Shown here: positions 33,578 to 46,448 of the stretch, one piece after another
How the letters are laid out: each line of letters opens with the position of its first letter
How positions within the stretch are numbered: position 1 is the stretch's first letter
Translations under genes and position numbers: made by a program
Assembly (NCBI GenBank): GCA_023053685.1
Contig: JALIGW010000029.1
Span: forward strand, 186,001 to 250,000
Direction: 5' to 3'
DNA from: Diadophis punctatus similis
Taxonomy: Eukaryota; Chordata; Lepidosauria; Squamata; Dipsadidae
DNA length: 64,000 nt
The notes under the pieces: generated by a model
Told to the model about the DNA's origin: nothing
Databases searched by the model: none
Seen by the model: only the letters and a program-made list of their open reading frames with translations

Positions 33578-35017
33578 TCCAAGTGGTCTTTAAAGGCAGC
33601 TCCATGAACAGCATTTTGCAGTGGTCCCATGATAGTAATGAGGATTTAGTTTAATATTCTTAGGTCTTCTTGCATTACTGGTGCACCAAAAGAAATGGGG
33701 CAAACTTCCCATGGCTATGGCTTCTAGCTGCTATTCTAATAGAAGCCATAAGTCCAGCAGGATGCCAAGTCTTTATTTTGCCCATGTTTTCTCTGGTGCT
33801 GCTATGCTGATGATTTCTCTTAAGAACAACACGTCCAAGTATTCAAAGCAATCTACTTTCATTTAATTAGCCCTCCCATTCTCCCATGATGCTCTTGATG
33901 ACCAGGTCATATTTTATGAATGTCAATATAGTCTCACTTCTTGCTTCAAATTTGTCCTAGTCTATGTTTATCTAAGTAAACCTCATCTCAAAAGCTAGGC
34001 TGGCCAGGCATTATGGTCCATTGGACCTAGAGCACGCTACTTTGGGGAAGGGTGCTCTACGTATATTAATAGAAAAGTATCCCTTAAATATTCTGTCATG
34101 TAATCCAAATGGCCCAGTCCAAACCCAAAAGCAGAATACTGGAGAGTTGAGAAAAGTCAAAGATGAGAAGAGTTTGTTTTTTAAATAACTTTACTATGAA
34201 TCTTTATTGGAGAAGACTTCAAATAAAGCCCTACTTAGATTATTCATAGTCAGGAAATGCTCATTGCTAGTGGAAAAAATATAGAGAACCAGACAGATAT
34301 TTGCCTCTTGTATTCTATGACTGGTTGGCATTACAAATCAACCCCCCACCTCATAATGCAACAATGTCTTGCAGGATTGTCTAGATAGTTTCTATTCATC
34401 CTGTTATCTTTCCTATTTGTGTGATGCAGATTCCTAGAGGTAGGTCTGCAGGCGGCTAAGGTTATCTTTCTTTGAGGCATTTTTAAATGGTGCCATTATT
34501 GCTGTTCATTATAATTCTTTGAAAAAGTTACCATGTACAGACGAGATAATCCAGTTCTCAGTATGGGAAACAGCTGCGGGGAAGACTTCAAAGAAAAGGA
34601 CCAGCAACCAGGATTAAATGCAGCAGTTGCATTTGAATTGAAGGGATCTTTAAGCTGGGGCCATGGAGCAGGGTGAAGGATTTGCTTCAGGCAATGCTTT
34701 ATCTATGATAGTGAAAGAGAGATTACATGTACCAAGGGCAAGTATGGTGCAGCAAATATTCCTAGGATAGACCCTGAGGAAAAGAAGCCAAGTATGTCAA
34801 GGGAAGATATAAGTGAAATACATAAAGTTATACCTGCTGTAGATTCAATGGAAGCTACCTTTTCTCTGTCTTCCATAATGTGAGGTCAACCAATGAAGTT
34901 AGACAATTCCAGATAGTAAAAGGATGTACTTCAAAGACACAAAGGATAATTAAATTATACATTACTTTAAAATGCTATGATCGCTACCAACTGGAATGGC
35001 TTTAATTTTGGCTATAA
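33578..35017. other. No gene recognised
   Basis: 1.4 kb of AT-rich sequence. Nothing supported. Confidence 0.45.
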
Positions 35018-35480
35018 ATAGAATAGAATAGAATAGAATTCTTTATTGGCCAAGTGTGATTGGACACACAAGGAACTTGTCTTTGGTGCGTATGCTCTCA
35101 GTGTACATAAAAGAAAAGATACATTTGTCAAGAATGGTTGTCATAGGGTTCAAGTAAGCAATCAGGAAACAATCAATATGAATATAAATCATAAGGATAT
35201 AAGCAACAAGTTACAGTCATACAGTCATAAGTGGGAGGAGATGGGTGATAGGAACGATGAGAAAAACTAATAGTAATAGTAATGCAGCCTAGTGAATAAT
35301 TTGACAGTGGTGAGGGAATTATTTGTTTAGCAGAGTGATGGCGTTCGGGAAAAAACTGTTCTTGTGTCTAGTTGTCTTGGTGTGCAGTGCTCTATAGCGA
35401 CGTTTTGAGGGTAGGAGTTGAAGCAATTTATGTCCAGGATGTGAGGGGTAATGTAATGTATACTTATCTCCAATATTAGA
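35018..35480 (-). mobile_element. L3/CR1-type LINE 3' end with AATAG tail
   Basis: ATAGAATAGAATAG tail, then TTCTTTATTGGCCAAGTGTGATTGG and 400 bp that mirror the LINE at 42700-43140, including the AAAAACTGTT and TCTATAGCGACGTTTTGAGGGTAGG parts. Confidence 0.88.
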
Positions 35481-36954
35481 GACAACAAATCTCTCAACAC
35501 CAGTTTTGGGGGCACATGAGCGAAAGAGTTACTACTATATGTGTTTCGGTTTCCCACAAGTCCAGATCCAGAACGGAGGAGGTATAACTCCTGTGACCAC
35601 ATTTTCTTTGAAAAAATAAAGAACAAATTTGAAAAAGGGGCAAATCTAAAAGAAGTAGTAAAGATAAACATTTTTAATGCTTCTATTTGCGTACAGTATA
35701 TATAACTTCACTTTACAAAGGAAAATTCAAGAGCAAAACCAAGAAAAACATGAATGTAAAATACTGTGCATTAAGTGTTACCATTTGTACAGTAAAAGTT
35801 AAATCACCAACATAAAGGACAAAAGCCAATTTTTGAAAACTAAATAAATGCAAAGGACAGCTTTCTGAAATAAAGGACCGTCCTTTATAATAAAGGATGT
35901 ACGGTCATTAAAGGTATAATAACTTAAAATAAAATTTGTTTTGGAAAAGGCTACAGCCCTGTGATTTCCGTGGACTCCTAAATTCCTTTTTATACCCAAT
36001 ACCGAGATGTCACCAAATTAACTATTTCAAATAAAAATTGTGAGGCATTATTTTTTTTAACCTGAGGACTACAACTAAGCACACTCTTCCTCTCTCAGAC
36101 ACATGTATAAATCCCCATGGAAGCGCCCACAATCCTCATCCCATTCTACCAGCAGTCAGCAAATCAGCTAGCTGGCAAGGAGCAGATGATCAGCCTCCTG
36201 CTGTCATTAATTATAAAAGAAACAGTTTTTGTTGGCTAGCTGCTCATACTAATTAGCTGGCCACTGGGGAAGGCATCTATTATGCTGGTTATTTCTGTCC
36301 GAAACCCAAACAAACAAATCACATGGTTCAAAATCAGTAATTTTCACTTAAAATCTCAACAGGACGAATATGGAGGTGCTTGAGGGATTACATGCAGAGC
36401 ATAAAATGCTCTTCAGGTTTTTTAAAAAGAAAATAGCAAAATCTTGATTAAAATAATTCAGGGAATTCTTTTAATAGTAGCCCAACTGTGAATCATGGGA
36501 CTGTCAGTTTCCTTTTCCACAGGGATGGTTGTTGGTTCCCCCCCCCCCCGGATTATTTTTCTCCACAGTCCTCACCTCCCATTTGTTTTTAAAATCTATT
36601 TTTCTTTCTTTGTCTTCCACTTCAAATTCTGTACAGTTTTTCATACACAGATCCTGCCAAAAGATGCTTTTTTACACACTTTCTTTCCAACATTGTAATG
36701 GAAAAATGCAAATCACTGAAAACTATTGCAGGCTCCTTTTCATGAATTCCTATTCTGTTGCTAGCAGCAATTAGGTCAATCAAAGAGCAATTAGTTTAAT
36801 TAAATCTCTTTTCTCTCCCCCCACCCACCCAATCTTTAATACTATGTGGCAGGGGGAGGTTTGGCTACTAAGCATTTTTAAATATGCAAATGTGCTTTGA
36901 GACTGTTGGCAACATGGCTGCCACAGAATACCTTACGCAACCAGACTTGAAATC
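35481..36954. other. Non-repetitive block with candidate regulatory motifs
   Basis: No transposon recognised from about 35700 to 36900. 36180-36330 has two TAATTA-type cores and paired TTGGCTAGCTG/TTAGCTGGCC words; 36770-36815 has a TCF/LEF-like ATCAAAG (36779-36785) next to CAATTAG and TTAATTAAAT. This would fit a conserved non-coding element between WNT genes, but conservation was not tested. Confidence 0.35.
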
Positions 36955-37400
36955 CTGGGCTTAGAAAGCTTAGAACTACGTCGCCTTTGGCACGACCTAA
37001 GTATAACTCATAAAATTATCTGCTACAACGTCCTTCCTGTCAATGACTACTTCAGCTTCAACCACAACAATACACGAGCACATAACAGATACAAACTCAA
37101 AGTGAACCGCTCCAAACTTGACTGTAGAAAATATGACTTTAGCAACAGAGTGGTAAATGCCTGGAACTCACTACCTGACTCTGTGGTTTCGTCACCAAAC
37201 CCCCAAAACTTTACCCTTAGACTGTCCACTGTCGACCTCACCCGATTCCTAAGAGGTCAGTAAGGGGCGTGCATAAGTGCACCAGCGTGCGTGCCTACCG
37301 TCCCTGTCCTAATGTTCCCGCTTATCAGTACCCATGTTATGTATATAAACAATGTTTTATCTATGTATATTACCAACATGTACTTGACAAATAAAATAAA
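36955..37400 (+). mobile_element. LINE ORF2 C-terminus and 3' UTR (same family as 11340-11735)
   Basis: Plus-strand frame reads LRRLWHDLSITHKIICYNVLPVNDYFSFNHNNTRAHNRYKLKVNRSKLDCRKYDFSNRVVNAWNSLP...LTRFLRGQ-stop (stop near 37261), then a short 3' UTR ending TTGACAAATAAAATAAATAAA. The pattern is a LINE C-terminal domain; I cannot place the clade. Confidence 0.7.
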
Positions 37401-37639
37401 TAAAACAATGTCTGGTCCTCTTCAGAAGGATCAGATGTCAGAAGATGAAGTGAATAAGATAGATCAGTATACCCTCACTAGTCCCTTTGGATGTTCTGTG
37501 TTGTCCCATACAAATGTATTTCTTTTTTTACCCCACAACACATTTTTCATTGAATATTGAACTATCCCTCCATTTTATGTGCTAAAATGTGCTGAGAATG
37601 CCTATGGGCCCTATGTGGGGTTTAGAGGCATTCTATTAT

Positions 37640-37715
37640 ACACTGAGAGCTTATGGACTGGAGACAAATTTCTTGTGTGTCCAATCACACTTGGCCAATA
37701 AAGAATATTCTTTTC
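37640..37715 (+). mobile_element. L3/CR1-type LINE extreme 3' end
   Basis: CACTGAGAGCTTATGGACTGG ... GTGTCCAATCACACTTGGCCAATAAAGAAT. Confidence 0.7.
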
Positions 37716-38634
37716 ATTATTAAAGATGTTGCCAGAGGCTGAAACTTCATTTTGCCTCATGTCATCTTCTCTTGTAATTTTTTTTTAAATTAAAAGAATT
37801 GGCTAAAATTAAAAGATGGAACCAGGGAGCCTTATCACTACTAAGGAAAATGCCCCTAGCACTATTTTGCCTAGTCCCAGGAGACGGGAGTAAAGCCTTT
37901 TCTTCGTTTGAAACAAAATATGATTTCCATTACATTCCAAGGCACAACTGTACTAGGATACAACTAGGATACAACCTGTGTATATGTATATGTATATAAA
38001 AGAACCAAGCCAGACATGAAACATCATTTTTATTCACATACTTGGGATATTCCTCCTCTTTTTGAGAAAGCAAAATGATAGCGCCCACAGAGGTTGTGGG
38101 GATTTTTATACATTGTTGACATTGTTGTCCACCTAGAACTGATCGCCTTGATTCTACTGGATGCCAAAGTTTGCCTACCTCCTACCTTAAAGCACACACC
38201 AAGAACTGTAGCAGTGGAGACCAAGTTGTGATGGGAGGGGGATTCTAATTTCCTCCATCAGGGTTTTCTTACCTTGCTATAAAGGACAAGAAGCAATTTG
38301 GATCCATTCTGGTTGGAAGGCAAAATAGAAGTCAAGAGACTTGCTCTCTTCTCCCAAGAAAGGCCTCTGAATTGCAGCAGGAATACCACAGCAGACTCTA
38401 GTTTCTATGCCAAAAGGTTTTCAGCTCACAGACAGCCCATCCCTGACCTTGGGCTTTGACCTTGAGAACCGGTATGTTTAAATGAGCCTGCAAATTAATT
38501 AGATGGTAGTGCAACTCCTTTATATTCATAATGAATACAAATGTACGGAGCACAAGCCTAGGCTAAGTGTTTTAAAGATGGAGCAAGCAAATCAGTTTCT
38601 CCTCTGCATCTGAAGTTGACTATAGCAGAAATGA
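37716..38634. other. No gene recognised
   Basis: Unique sequence; nothing supported. Confidence 0.45.
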
Positions 38635-38642
38635 CCCTAGAA

Positions 38643-39068
38643 CCGTGATGGCGAACCTTTTTTCCCTCGGGTGCCGAAAGTACGTGCGCATGCGCTATCA
38701 TGCACGTTCAAGTGCCTACACCCATAATTCAATACCTGGGGAGGGCGAAAACGGCCTCCCCCGCCCCCGCAGAGGTCCTCTGGAGGCCGGAAACAGCCCA
38801 TTTCCCGACTTCCGGTGGGTCCGGTAGGCCCGTTTTTCGCCCTCCCCAGGCTCCAGAGGCTTCCCTGTAGCCTGGGAAGGGCAAAAATGCCCCCCGGAGG
38901 CCCTCAGAAAACCTAAAATGCCCTCCTAGAACCTCCGGGGGAGCCAAAAAGTCAGCTGGCTGACCCATACATGCACGCTGGAGCTGAGCTAGGGCAACGG
39001 CTCGCGTGCCAGCAGATATGGCTCCGCGTGCCACCTGTGGCACGCGTGCCATAGGTTCGCCATCACTG
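38643..39068. mobile_element. hAT-like element (CAGTGATGGCGAACC family)
   Basis: Ends CCGTGATGGCGAACC (one change) and GGTTCGCCATCACTG; exact duplication CCCTAGAA at 38635-38642 and 39069-39076. Shorter interior than the 12-kb copy. Confidence 0.92.
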
Positions 39069-39076
39069 CCCTAGAA

Positions 39077-39870
39077 CCATAGAATGCGACTTCATGAAGA
39101 ACCCTAGCACTGAGCAAAGTATATCAGCTGGGGGGGGGGGAATCCCTGGTCACTTCTGACCACAGTGGACATGAGATCATTGACTTCATCAGAAGCAGCT
39201 AGATAGCAATGGGGTTTTGCTCTACTATTTACAGGTGTCTAAATCATTGCTTTCATCTCTATAATCATAACCTTGGTGTAAATGGGCTCGGCTGGGTGTT
39301 TAAATGTGGTATATCATGATAGCAGCTGGCTCAGCAGTTCCACCAAGGCAGAGATCCATGTTTTTCTCTAGCTAGGGTGGGAGCTGTTATTACTAGGGGC
39401 TATGACTGGGCTATAACCTTAGAGTTGTACATTTGACCTTGATTGTAAACAGCTGCTCTTCTGTAATAGGTGCCCTCTTTCTAGAGAACAACCACAAACC
39501 TGCAATCTACCCAGTAAGTTTTCAAAACAATGCCATCAGCTTGTTCCTACAGACGAGTACACCAATACCCGGAAAGAACAGAGGATAAGGAGAAGCGATT
39601 TAGATAGGGCCCTCTCTAAACATTGGGCCAAGAAAGTTGAGAAATCTGGTTCCTTACAATATTTTAAGATGATGAATGATGGACAGCTAAATGGGTAGAA
39701 TAACTCTATTAGATTGAATAAATGATCCACCAAGCTTAGCATCTTTTTCCACAGTAACCAGGAAAACACCTGTGATTTTAAGTCCACACACTAAGTTGGA
39801 AAGTGATACTCAAATTGTGTGCCCCATTAACTCATATTTGATGGGATGCTGAGTTATATTAGACTAATAA
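39077..39870. other. No gene recognised
   Basis: Unique sequence with a G run at about 39131. Confidence 0.45.
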
Positions 39871-40115
39871 GGAGCCGAGGTGGCGCAGTGGTTAAAAGCA
39901 GCACTGCAACTACTTCAGTGACTGCTAGTTCAGCAGTTCAGCTGTTCAAATCTCACCAGACTCAAGGTTGACTCAGCCTTCCATCCTTCCGAGGTGGGTA
40001 AAATGAGGAGCCAGATTGTTGGGGGCAATATGCTGAACTCTGTAAACCGCTTAGAGAGGGCTGTAAAGCACTATGAAGCGGTATATAAGTCTAAGTGCTG
40101 TTGCTATTGCTAATA
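39871..40115 (+). mobile_element. tRNA-derived squamate SINE, near full length
   Basis: GGAGCCGAGGTGGCGCAGTGG head (box A), TTCAAATCTCACC (box B), GGTTGACTCAGCC, GTAAACCGCTTAGAGAGGGC, and a CTGTTGCTATTGCTA tail. The best-preserved SINE in the window. Confidence 0.9.
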
Positions 40116-40683
40116 ACTACTTTGTTATTAAATGTTTGTTATTAAATAAGTTATTAGCTTATTTTCAATTCACTTTCCTACTTCCCTCAGTAGGAGTATC
40201 CAGCATGATATATATATTTTTACTCTTTTAGAAAAATAGGTGCCCCAAGATTTTACAAAATATAAATGTTCTGAATTGTTATATATTGATTGATCAAATC
40301 AAAAAGTTAAGTTTGGGAATCTGCTACATGGCCCTCCTGTCCAAAGTCAAATCAACATAGTTGATTGAGGCCCAGTGATCAGATTTTGTCCCAAGTAAAA
40401 ACTTTTACTCCTAAATTGTAATATCTGTATTGCAAAAATCTGGGTGAGTCTTAGTGGGCAACAAAGAGATACAAAATAGCTAATCTTTTTCTACAGTCTA
40501 ATAATCTGTCAGAAGGTTACAACCCAGGTAAAGTATACCTGTCCTGAGAACAAAAAGTTTTTTCCAATCTAGTGGCCTGCTAATGTGTTCAGTTTGCAAC
40601 CCTTGGACTCTTCAGCCAACTGGAAAGGAGTTCTACTTGTAATCCAAATTGGAAGATGCCAATATGAGAAGGGTAATGTAGAC
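40116..40683. other. No gene recognised
   Basis: AT-rich sequence up to the truncated 5' end of a LINE. Confidence 0.4.
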
Positions 40684-42735
40684 AAAGATTAATTCATTGA
40701 TAATATACCAAAATACTTTCAGCATGTCAATTGTCCCACTAGAGGCAAGAATACTTTAGAGTTAGACCATTGCTACACAACACTAAAAGATGCTTATCGG
40801 TCTTTACCACGAGCAGCTGTGGGACCCTCTGATCATTGCATGGTTCACCTTGTACCTGCTTACAGGCAAAGACTTAAAACCACAAAACCAACAATTAAAT
40901 CAGTGAAGACTTGGACTGAGGAGGCAAAGTTAAAGCTACAGGCTTGCTTTGACTGCACTGATTGGAATATTTTTGAAGATACCTCTGCAGACCTGGATGA
41001 ACTCACAGATACTGTAACATCATATGTCAGCTTCTGTGAAGACCTATGTGTACCAACCAGGAACTTGAGAATATACAGCAACAACAAACCTTGGTTCACA
41101 GCTAAACTTAAGCAGCTACGTCGTTCAAAAGAGGAAGCCTATAGAAAAGGTGATAAAATGCTGTACAATCAGGCCAGAAATGTATTAACAAGGGAGATCA
41201 GAGCAGCAAAAAGAAGCTACTCTGAAAAGCTAAAGAATCAGTTCTCAACAAATGAACCAGCAAACATGTGGAGAACTCTTAAAAATATCACCGGTTATGG
41301 CAAACCACCTTCCCAGGCTGAAGGAAATCAACAACTGGCAGATGACCTGAACGTGTTCTACTGCAGGTTTGAAAGGAAACTACAAACCACCTATCTCCAT
41401 AACCCCCATCTCAGACACACCAACAACAGCCAAGCCTCCTACAACTGACCCCATACCATTAGGTTCACAACCCCTAGTGATCACAGAAAATGAAGTGCAA
41501 GACCTATTTCACAGACAAAAGCCAGGAAAAGCTCCAGGCCCAGACAAGATAACTCCTTCTTGCTTAAAAGTCTGTGCTGACCAATTGGCCCCCATCTTCA
41601 CCTGACTCTTCAATAAATCGCTAGAGATGTGCTATGTTCCTTCTTGCTTCAACGCTCTACTATCATCCCAGTGCCGAAGAAGCCCACCATCAAGGAACTA
41701 TAGACCAATTGCTCTAACATCTGTAGCTATGAAAACCTTTGAAAGGCTAGTGCTGTCCCACTTGAAAACCATCACGGATCCACTGTTAGACCCCCTGCAA
41801 TTTGCATACCAAGCAAAGAGATCGACAGATGATGCTGTTAATATGTCTCTGCACTACATCCTACAACATCTTGAATCTCCAAACACCTACGCAAGAGTAC
41901 TCTTTGTAGACTTTAGTTCAGCATTCAATACCATCATTCCAGACACTCTTCTAACTAAGCTGAACCAGCTAGCAGTACCTGAACACACTTGTAAGTGGAT
42001 CATAAGCTTCCTAACAGACAGGAAGCAGCAGGTGAAGCTAAGCAGAATCACATCAGATACCTGTACAATTAGCACAGGGCCCTCCCAAGGCTGTGCGTTC
42101 TCTCCACTTCTCTTCTCTCTATATACCGATGACTGCATCTCTAACGATCCATCTGTTAAACTACTGAAGTTCGCAGATAATAGAACAGTGATTGGCCTCA
42201 TTCGAGACAATGATGAATCCACATACAGAAGGGAGGTTGAACAACTAACCTTGTGGTGTGACCGGAACAATCTGGAACTGAAGATTGTAGAAACGGTGGT
42301 AGACTTTAGGAGAAACCCGTCCATACTTCCACCTCTTACAATACTAGACAACACAGTATCAACAGTAGAGATCTTCAAATTTCTAGGTTCTACCACATCG
42401 CAAGACCTAAAATGGTCACCTAACATCAAAAACGTCATCAAAAAAGCACAACAAAGAATGTTCTTTCTGCGCCAACTCAGGAAGCTCAAACTTCCCAAGG
42501 AGCTGCTGATACAGTTCTACAGAGGAATTATTGAGTCTGTCATCTGCACCTCTATAACTGTCTGGTTTGGTTCTGCAACCCAACAAGACAGACACAGACT
42601 TCAGAGGATAATCAGAACTGCAGAAAAAGCAGTTGCTGCCAACCTGTCTTCCATTGAGGACCTATATACTGCACGAGTCAAAAAGAGGGCTGTGAAAATA
42701 TTTACTTGACCCCTCACATCCTAGACATAAACTGT
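40684..42735 (+). pseudogene. L3/L2-group LINE ORF2 (end of endonuclease, RT, C-term), decayed
   Basis: Starts within the last part of the AP endonuclease (VNCPTRG near 40725, LP-R-AVGPSDHCMVHL near 40800-40855), then the RT leader. The RT core follows: NYRPIALTSVAMKTFERLVLSHL, LQFAYQAKRSTDDAV, LFVDFSSAFNTIIP, then the active-site segment LLKFADNRTVIGL, where the expected FADD is FADN. Breaks: a frameshift near 41400, a stop at 41603-41605 after APIFT, and further shifts near 41620 and after 42709. The C-terminal part (LKWSPNIKNVIKKAQQRMFFLRQLRKLKLPKE, SVICTSITVWFG) is intact. The 3' end of this LINE recurs four more times in the window. Confidence 0.92.
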
Positions 42736-43206
42736 TTCAACTCCTACCCTCAAAACGACACTATAGAGCATTGAACATCAGAACAACTAGACAAAATAAC
42801 AGTTTTTTCCCGAACACCATCACTCTGCTAAACAGATAATTCCCTCAACACTGTCAAACTATTTACTAAATCTGCACTTCTATTAATCTTCTCATAGTTC
42901 CCATCACCCATCTCCTCCCACTAATGACTGTATGACTGTAACTTTGTTGCTTGTATCCTTACGATTTATATTGACTGGTTCCTAATATGATTTGATTGCT
43001 TATTTGTACCCAGACTATCATTAAGTGTTGTACCTTATGATTCTTGACGAACGTATCTTTTCTTTTATGGACACTGAGAGCATATGCACCAAGACAAATT
43101 CCTTGTGTGTCCAATCACACTTGGCCAATAAAAAATTCTATTCTATTCTATTCTATTCTATTCTATTCTATTCTATTCTATTCTATTCTATTCTATTCTA
43201 TTCTAT
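42736..43206 (+). mobile_element. 3' UTR and (ATTCT)n tail of the L3-type LINE
   Basis: 3' UTR through GGCCAATAAAAAATTCTATTCTA, then about 13 ATTCT units to 43204. LINE 3' end and microsatellite are continuous, so the array was seeded by retrotransposition. Confidence 0.93.
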
Positions 43207-43222
43207 AAAAATAGGTCTATAA

Positions 43223-43406
43223 CAGAGGTGGTATTCACTTACTTTCCATACTGGTTCACAAATGTGAGTGTGCGCGGCTTCAATGTGCACGCATGTGTGC
43301 CGCTTCAAAATGTGCCTAAATAGGACAGCATAGCGCTGGTGCGGGTGGTCCTGCAGGTCGCTACTACTGGTTCGAACCTGTCCGAACCGGCTGAATCCCA
43401 CCTCTG
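43223..43406. mobile_element. hAT-like MITE (CAGAGGTGGTATTC type)
   Basis: Ends CAGAGGTGGTATTCAC and TGAATCCCACCTCTG. Flanks GTCTATAA and GTTATAAA are similar but shifted, so the target duplication is uncertain. Confidence 0.75.
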
Positions 43407-43831
43407 GTTATAAACCAGAGTTAACTGCATGCAAATCTAATAACTTTTTTCAAGCACCTGGAGGGCCCTGGACTAAAATGGCATCCTAGCAACAAACTGC
43501 ATGCTAAAATGGCATCCTACTCCACAGCACTGCTAGACTTGCAGGAAATTTTTCTGGTCTAAGTCCTTCATATAAAGACAGAGATGGGCAGAATAAACAA
43601 CATTCAGGAATTTTAACAGGATGGTTCTGAATTAGTTCCTTTAAAAGCAAACTATTAATTTCTAGTTTGAGATTAGTTAAAGTAACCATCACTGAACATT
43701 CCAGTACTTGTGTCTTTTACCCTTCAAGTAGTCCACCAGAAAATAAGGTTATGAATAATACAACTTTTATTACAAGATTATGTAACAGAATCTTGGAAGT
43801 TTGAATGTTTCTCTCCTTTCTCTACCTTTAA
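43407..43831. other. No gene recognised
   Basis: Unique sequence; nothing supported. Confidence 0.4.
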
Positions 43832-43839
43832 GTTCAATA

Positions 43840-44126
43840 CAGTGGTGAAATCCAATTTTTTTACTACCGGTTCTGTGGGCGTGGCTTGGTGGGCGTGGTG
43901 TGGCTTGGTGGGCGTGGCAGGGGAAGGATACTGCAAAATCTCCATTCCCACCCCATTCCAGGGGAAGGATACTGCAAAATCCCCACCCCACTCTGGGGCT
44001 AGCCAGAGGTGGTATTTGCCGGTTCTCCGATCTACTCAAAATTTCCGCTGCCGGTTCTCTGAACTACTCAAAATGTTCACTACCGGTTCTCTAGAACCTG
44101 TCAGAACCTGCTGGATTTCACCCCTG
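43840..44126. mobile_element. hAT-like MITE (CAGGGGTGAAAT family)
   Basis: Ends CAGTGGTGAAATCC and GGATTTCACCCCTG; exact duplication GTTCAATA at 43832-43839 and 44127-44134. The interior has GGGCGTGGCTTGGTG repeats and two copies of the GGGAAGGATACTGCAAAATC segment. Confidence 0.92.
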
Positions 44127-44134
44127 GTTCAATA

Positions 44135-44633
44135 GAACCAGGGAGGTTGAGTCTGAGATGCTTTTTCAAATTACATTTCTGCTTCGGACTCGAGAGCTGT
44201 TGTCCATAGTTATGGCTCTTCTTCCTTTTCCTCAAGGTTATTTTTAAAGCTCATTACATCTTGCCTTTGCCTCCTCAGAGTAATACATCCAATCAACCCT
44301 ACTGGAACTGCACATAATATTTTAGGCCAGAATATTTTCTTTACATATTATGTAAAGGACCTCACCAATGTGCCCAAATCCTTATAGTGTGCAGCATTAA
44401 AAATAATGATTTCATATTTATTCTAGGCTCCAACATCTGGATTTATCTTGCTTCCATCTAGCATAGAGTGGCCTATTCCTGGGATATCATCTTGACATAT
44501 CATCTATCTACTTGATTAAACTTTCTGTTTATACAGAATAGGAACAAACTCTACATATTAACAAATGGGCCTTATCAATCCAACTCTTATGAGTTTTACA
44601 TATTTAGCATAAAACTCTCTTTTTTCTGGTGCA
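44135..44633. other. No gene recognised
   Basis: AT-rich; nothing supported. Confidence 0.4.
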
Positions 44634-44641
44634 CTGCTGGA

Positions 44642-44808
44642 CAGTAGTGGGTTCTAAAACCCGTTGCTATCGGTTCGTGCGTGCGCTCGTGCGCGCGTGC
44701 AATGCTTCTGCACATGTGCAGGAGCGTCCCGGGCGGGTGGACAGAGCCTCCTGCCACCGCCACTACCAGTTCGCAGAACTGGGCCGAACTGGGAGCAACC
44801 CACCGCTG
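44642..44808. mobile_element. Short hAT-like MITE (CAGTAGTGGGTTCTAAAACC type)
   Basis: Ends CAGTAGTGGGTTCTAAAACC and GAGCAACCCACCGCTG; exact duplication CTGCTGGA at 44634-44641 and 44809-44816. Sister copy: 50910-51066. Confidence 0.9.
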
Positions 44809-44816
44809 CTGCTGGA

Positions 44817-45681
44817 CCATTGTTTACAGATGGATCTCCTCTTCCTTGTCTTTCCAGAAGAAATAGACTCTTCCCATATAAAGAGAACATTCCAGAAACA
44901 TTTGTTGACAGTCCCTCCTTTCTCTGAAGTTAGGAGACCTGCATAAGACAAGAGGTGACCACCTTCTCTGAGGTGACCACCGCTCTTTGCAATTCCTGAC
45001 CCCTAGAGGTCTGTAAAGCTTACTTTATGATCTTGCAGAAGATGTTTAAATACAGTCATATCTCACTGAGTTTTCAACTCTAACTGTCACTCACCTCCAT
45101 CTTGGGAGAGGTTTAGCTTGCTATTGTTGTCTTCTCGTTATTGTTGTCTTTATAATATAGATTTTATTTTGTTGTTGCATGTATAATATGTTGTAACCCA
45201 CCCAGACTCTTTTGAGTTGGGAGAGCTATAAAAAGTGTCATTTTGTATTTACTTCAAATATTTGCATGTATTTAATATAGTATTAAAGCAAAAATGATTT
45301 TTTTAAGGTTATATAGCTAATTTGCCGCAATAGCTGACATTTGATTTATTGAGATTTAGCAACCTCATTAACCAGAAGAAAAGCTGTAACAGGCAAATGT
45401 GAAACTGAGATCTAAGATACTGCTTTGAAAATTGAATTTATACAGCAGCTTTCAAATCCTAACATTTAAATGCAAGTTAATATATTTATGTATTTTTAAA
45501 TTGTGCTGGAGTAGAGAAGAAAATTCTATACAAAATGTTTTAGCCGTATCTCTCTCTTTCTTCTCCTCAGTCCATATTAATTGTGTGTCTGAAGAAATAT
45601 CCATCTGGTTCAGTTCCAAATGGGGAGAAAGACACTGGAAACATGGAGGCTGATTGGAAAGATGGTTTATTGAGGGACAGG
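44817..45681. other. No gene recognised
   Basis: Unique sequence; nothing supported. Confidence 0.4.
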
Positions 45682-45689
45682 ACCACATG

Positions 45690-46448
45690 CAGTGGTGGGT
45701 TCCTACCGGTGCGGTCCACTCTATAGCACCGGTAGCGGCCCACTGGTGACGTCACAGTACCGGTGCAGTCTGTTGCCGGTGCCTGGGCACCACCATTAAA
45801 AAAAATTTTTTTAATTTTTTTTTAAATTTTCTTCTGCGCATGTCTAGAAGCCGAGCTTCCGGCACTGTGCATGCGCTGCCTTCCTACCCCACAGTGAGTC
45901 CAAGCAGGGGAGGATGGCTGAGGGAGCGTGTGAGACGCTGAAAGAACGGGCAGCAGGAGCTATCTCCATTCCCCTCCCTTCAGCAGTCCGAGAAGCCACG
46001 AACGTGCGGTGATGATCCTAAGCATTTTCGCACGTTTGAGGCTTCTCAAGCTGCTGAGGGGAGGGGGAATGGGCGGCAGGACCTATCTCAGTTCCCCTCC
46101 CTTCAGAAGTCCAAGAAGCCACGAACGTGCAGTGATGATCCCAGGCATTTTTGCATGTTTGAGGCTTCTCGAGCTGCTAAGGGGAGGGGAACGGGTGGCA
46201 GGAGCCTAGGATCATTGAATGGGGAGAAGCATTCAGGCCGGACGGAGCCTCCTAGTAGAACCGCTGCCGCGGTCTTGCTGATCCCACTGCGGGTGGCTGC
46301 ATTGCGTGTGGGCAATGCCCCCCCGCTTCTCCAGCCGCTGCTAAGCTCCCAAGGCCCACGCCCACCCCGTCACATAGCTGGCAAGCCACACCCACAAAAT
46401 AAGTCACGCCCACAGAGTGGTAGTAAAAAAATTAGGAACCCGCCCCTG
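45690..46448. mobile_element. hAT-like element (CAGTGGTGGGTTCC family) with internal duplication
   Basis: Ends CAGTGGTGGGTTCCTACC and GGAACCCGCCCCTG; flanks ACCACATG and ACCACACG (7 of 8). An internal unit containing GGCTTCTCAAGCTGCTGAGGGGAGG is duplicated (46010-46100 and 46130-46200), which makes it longer than the 15997 copy. Confidence 0.88.
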
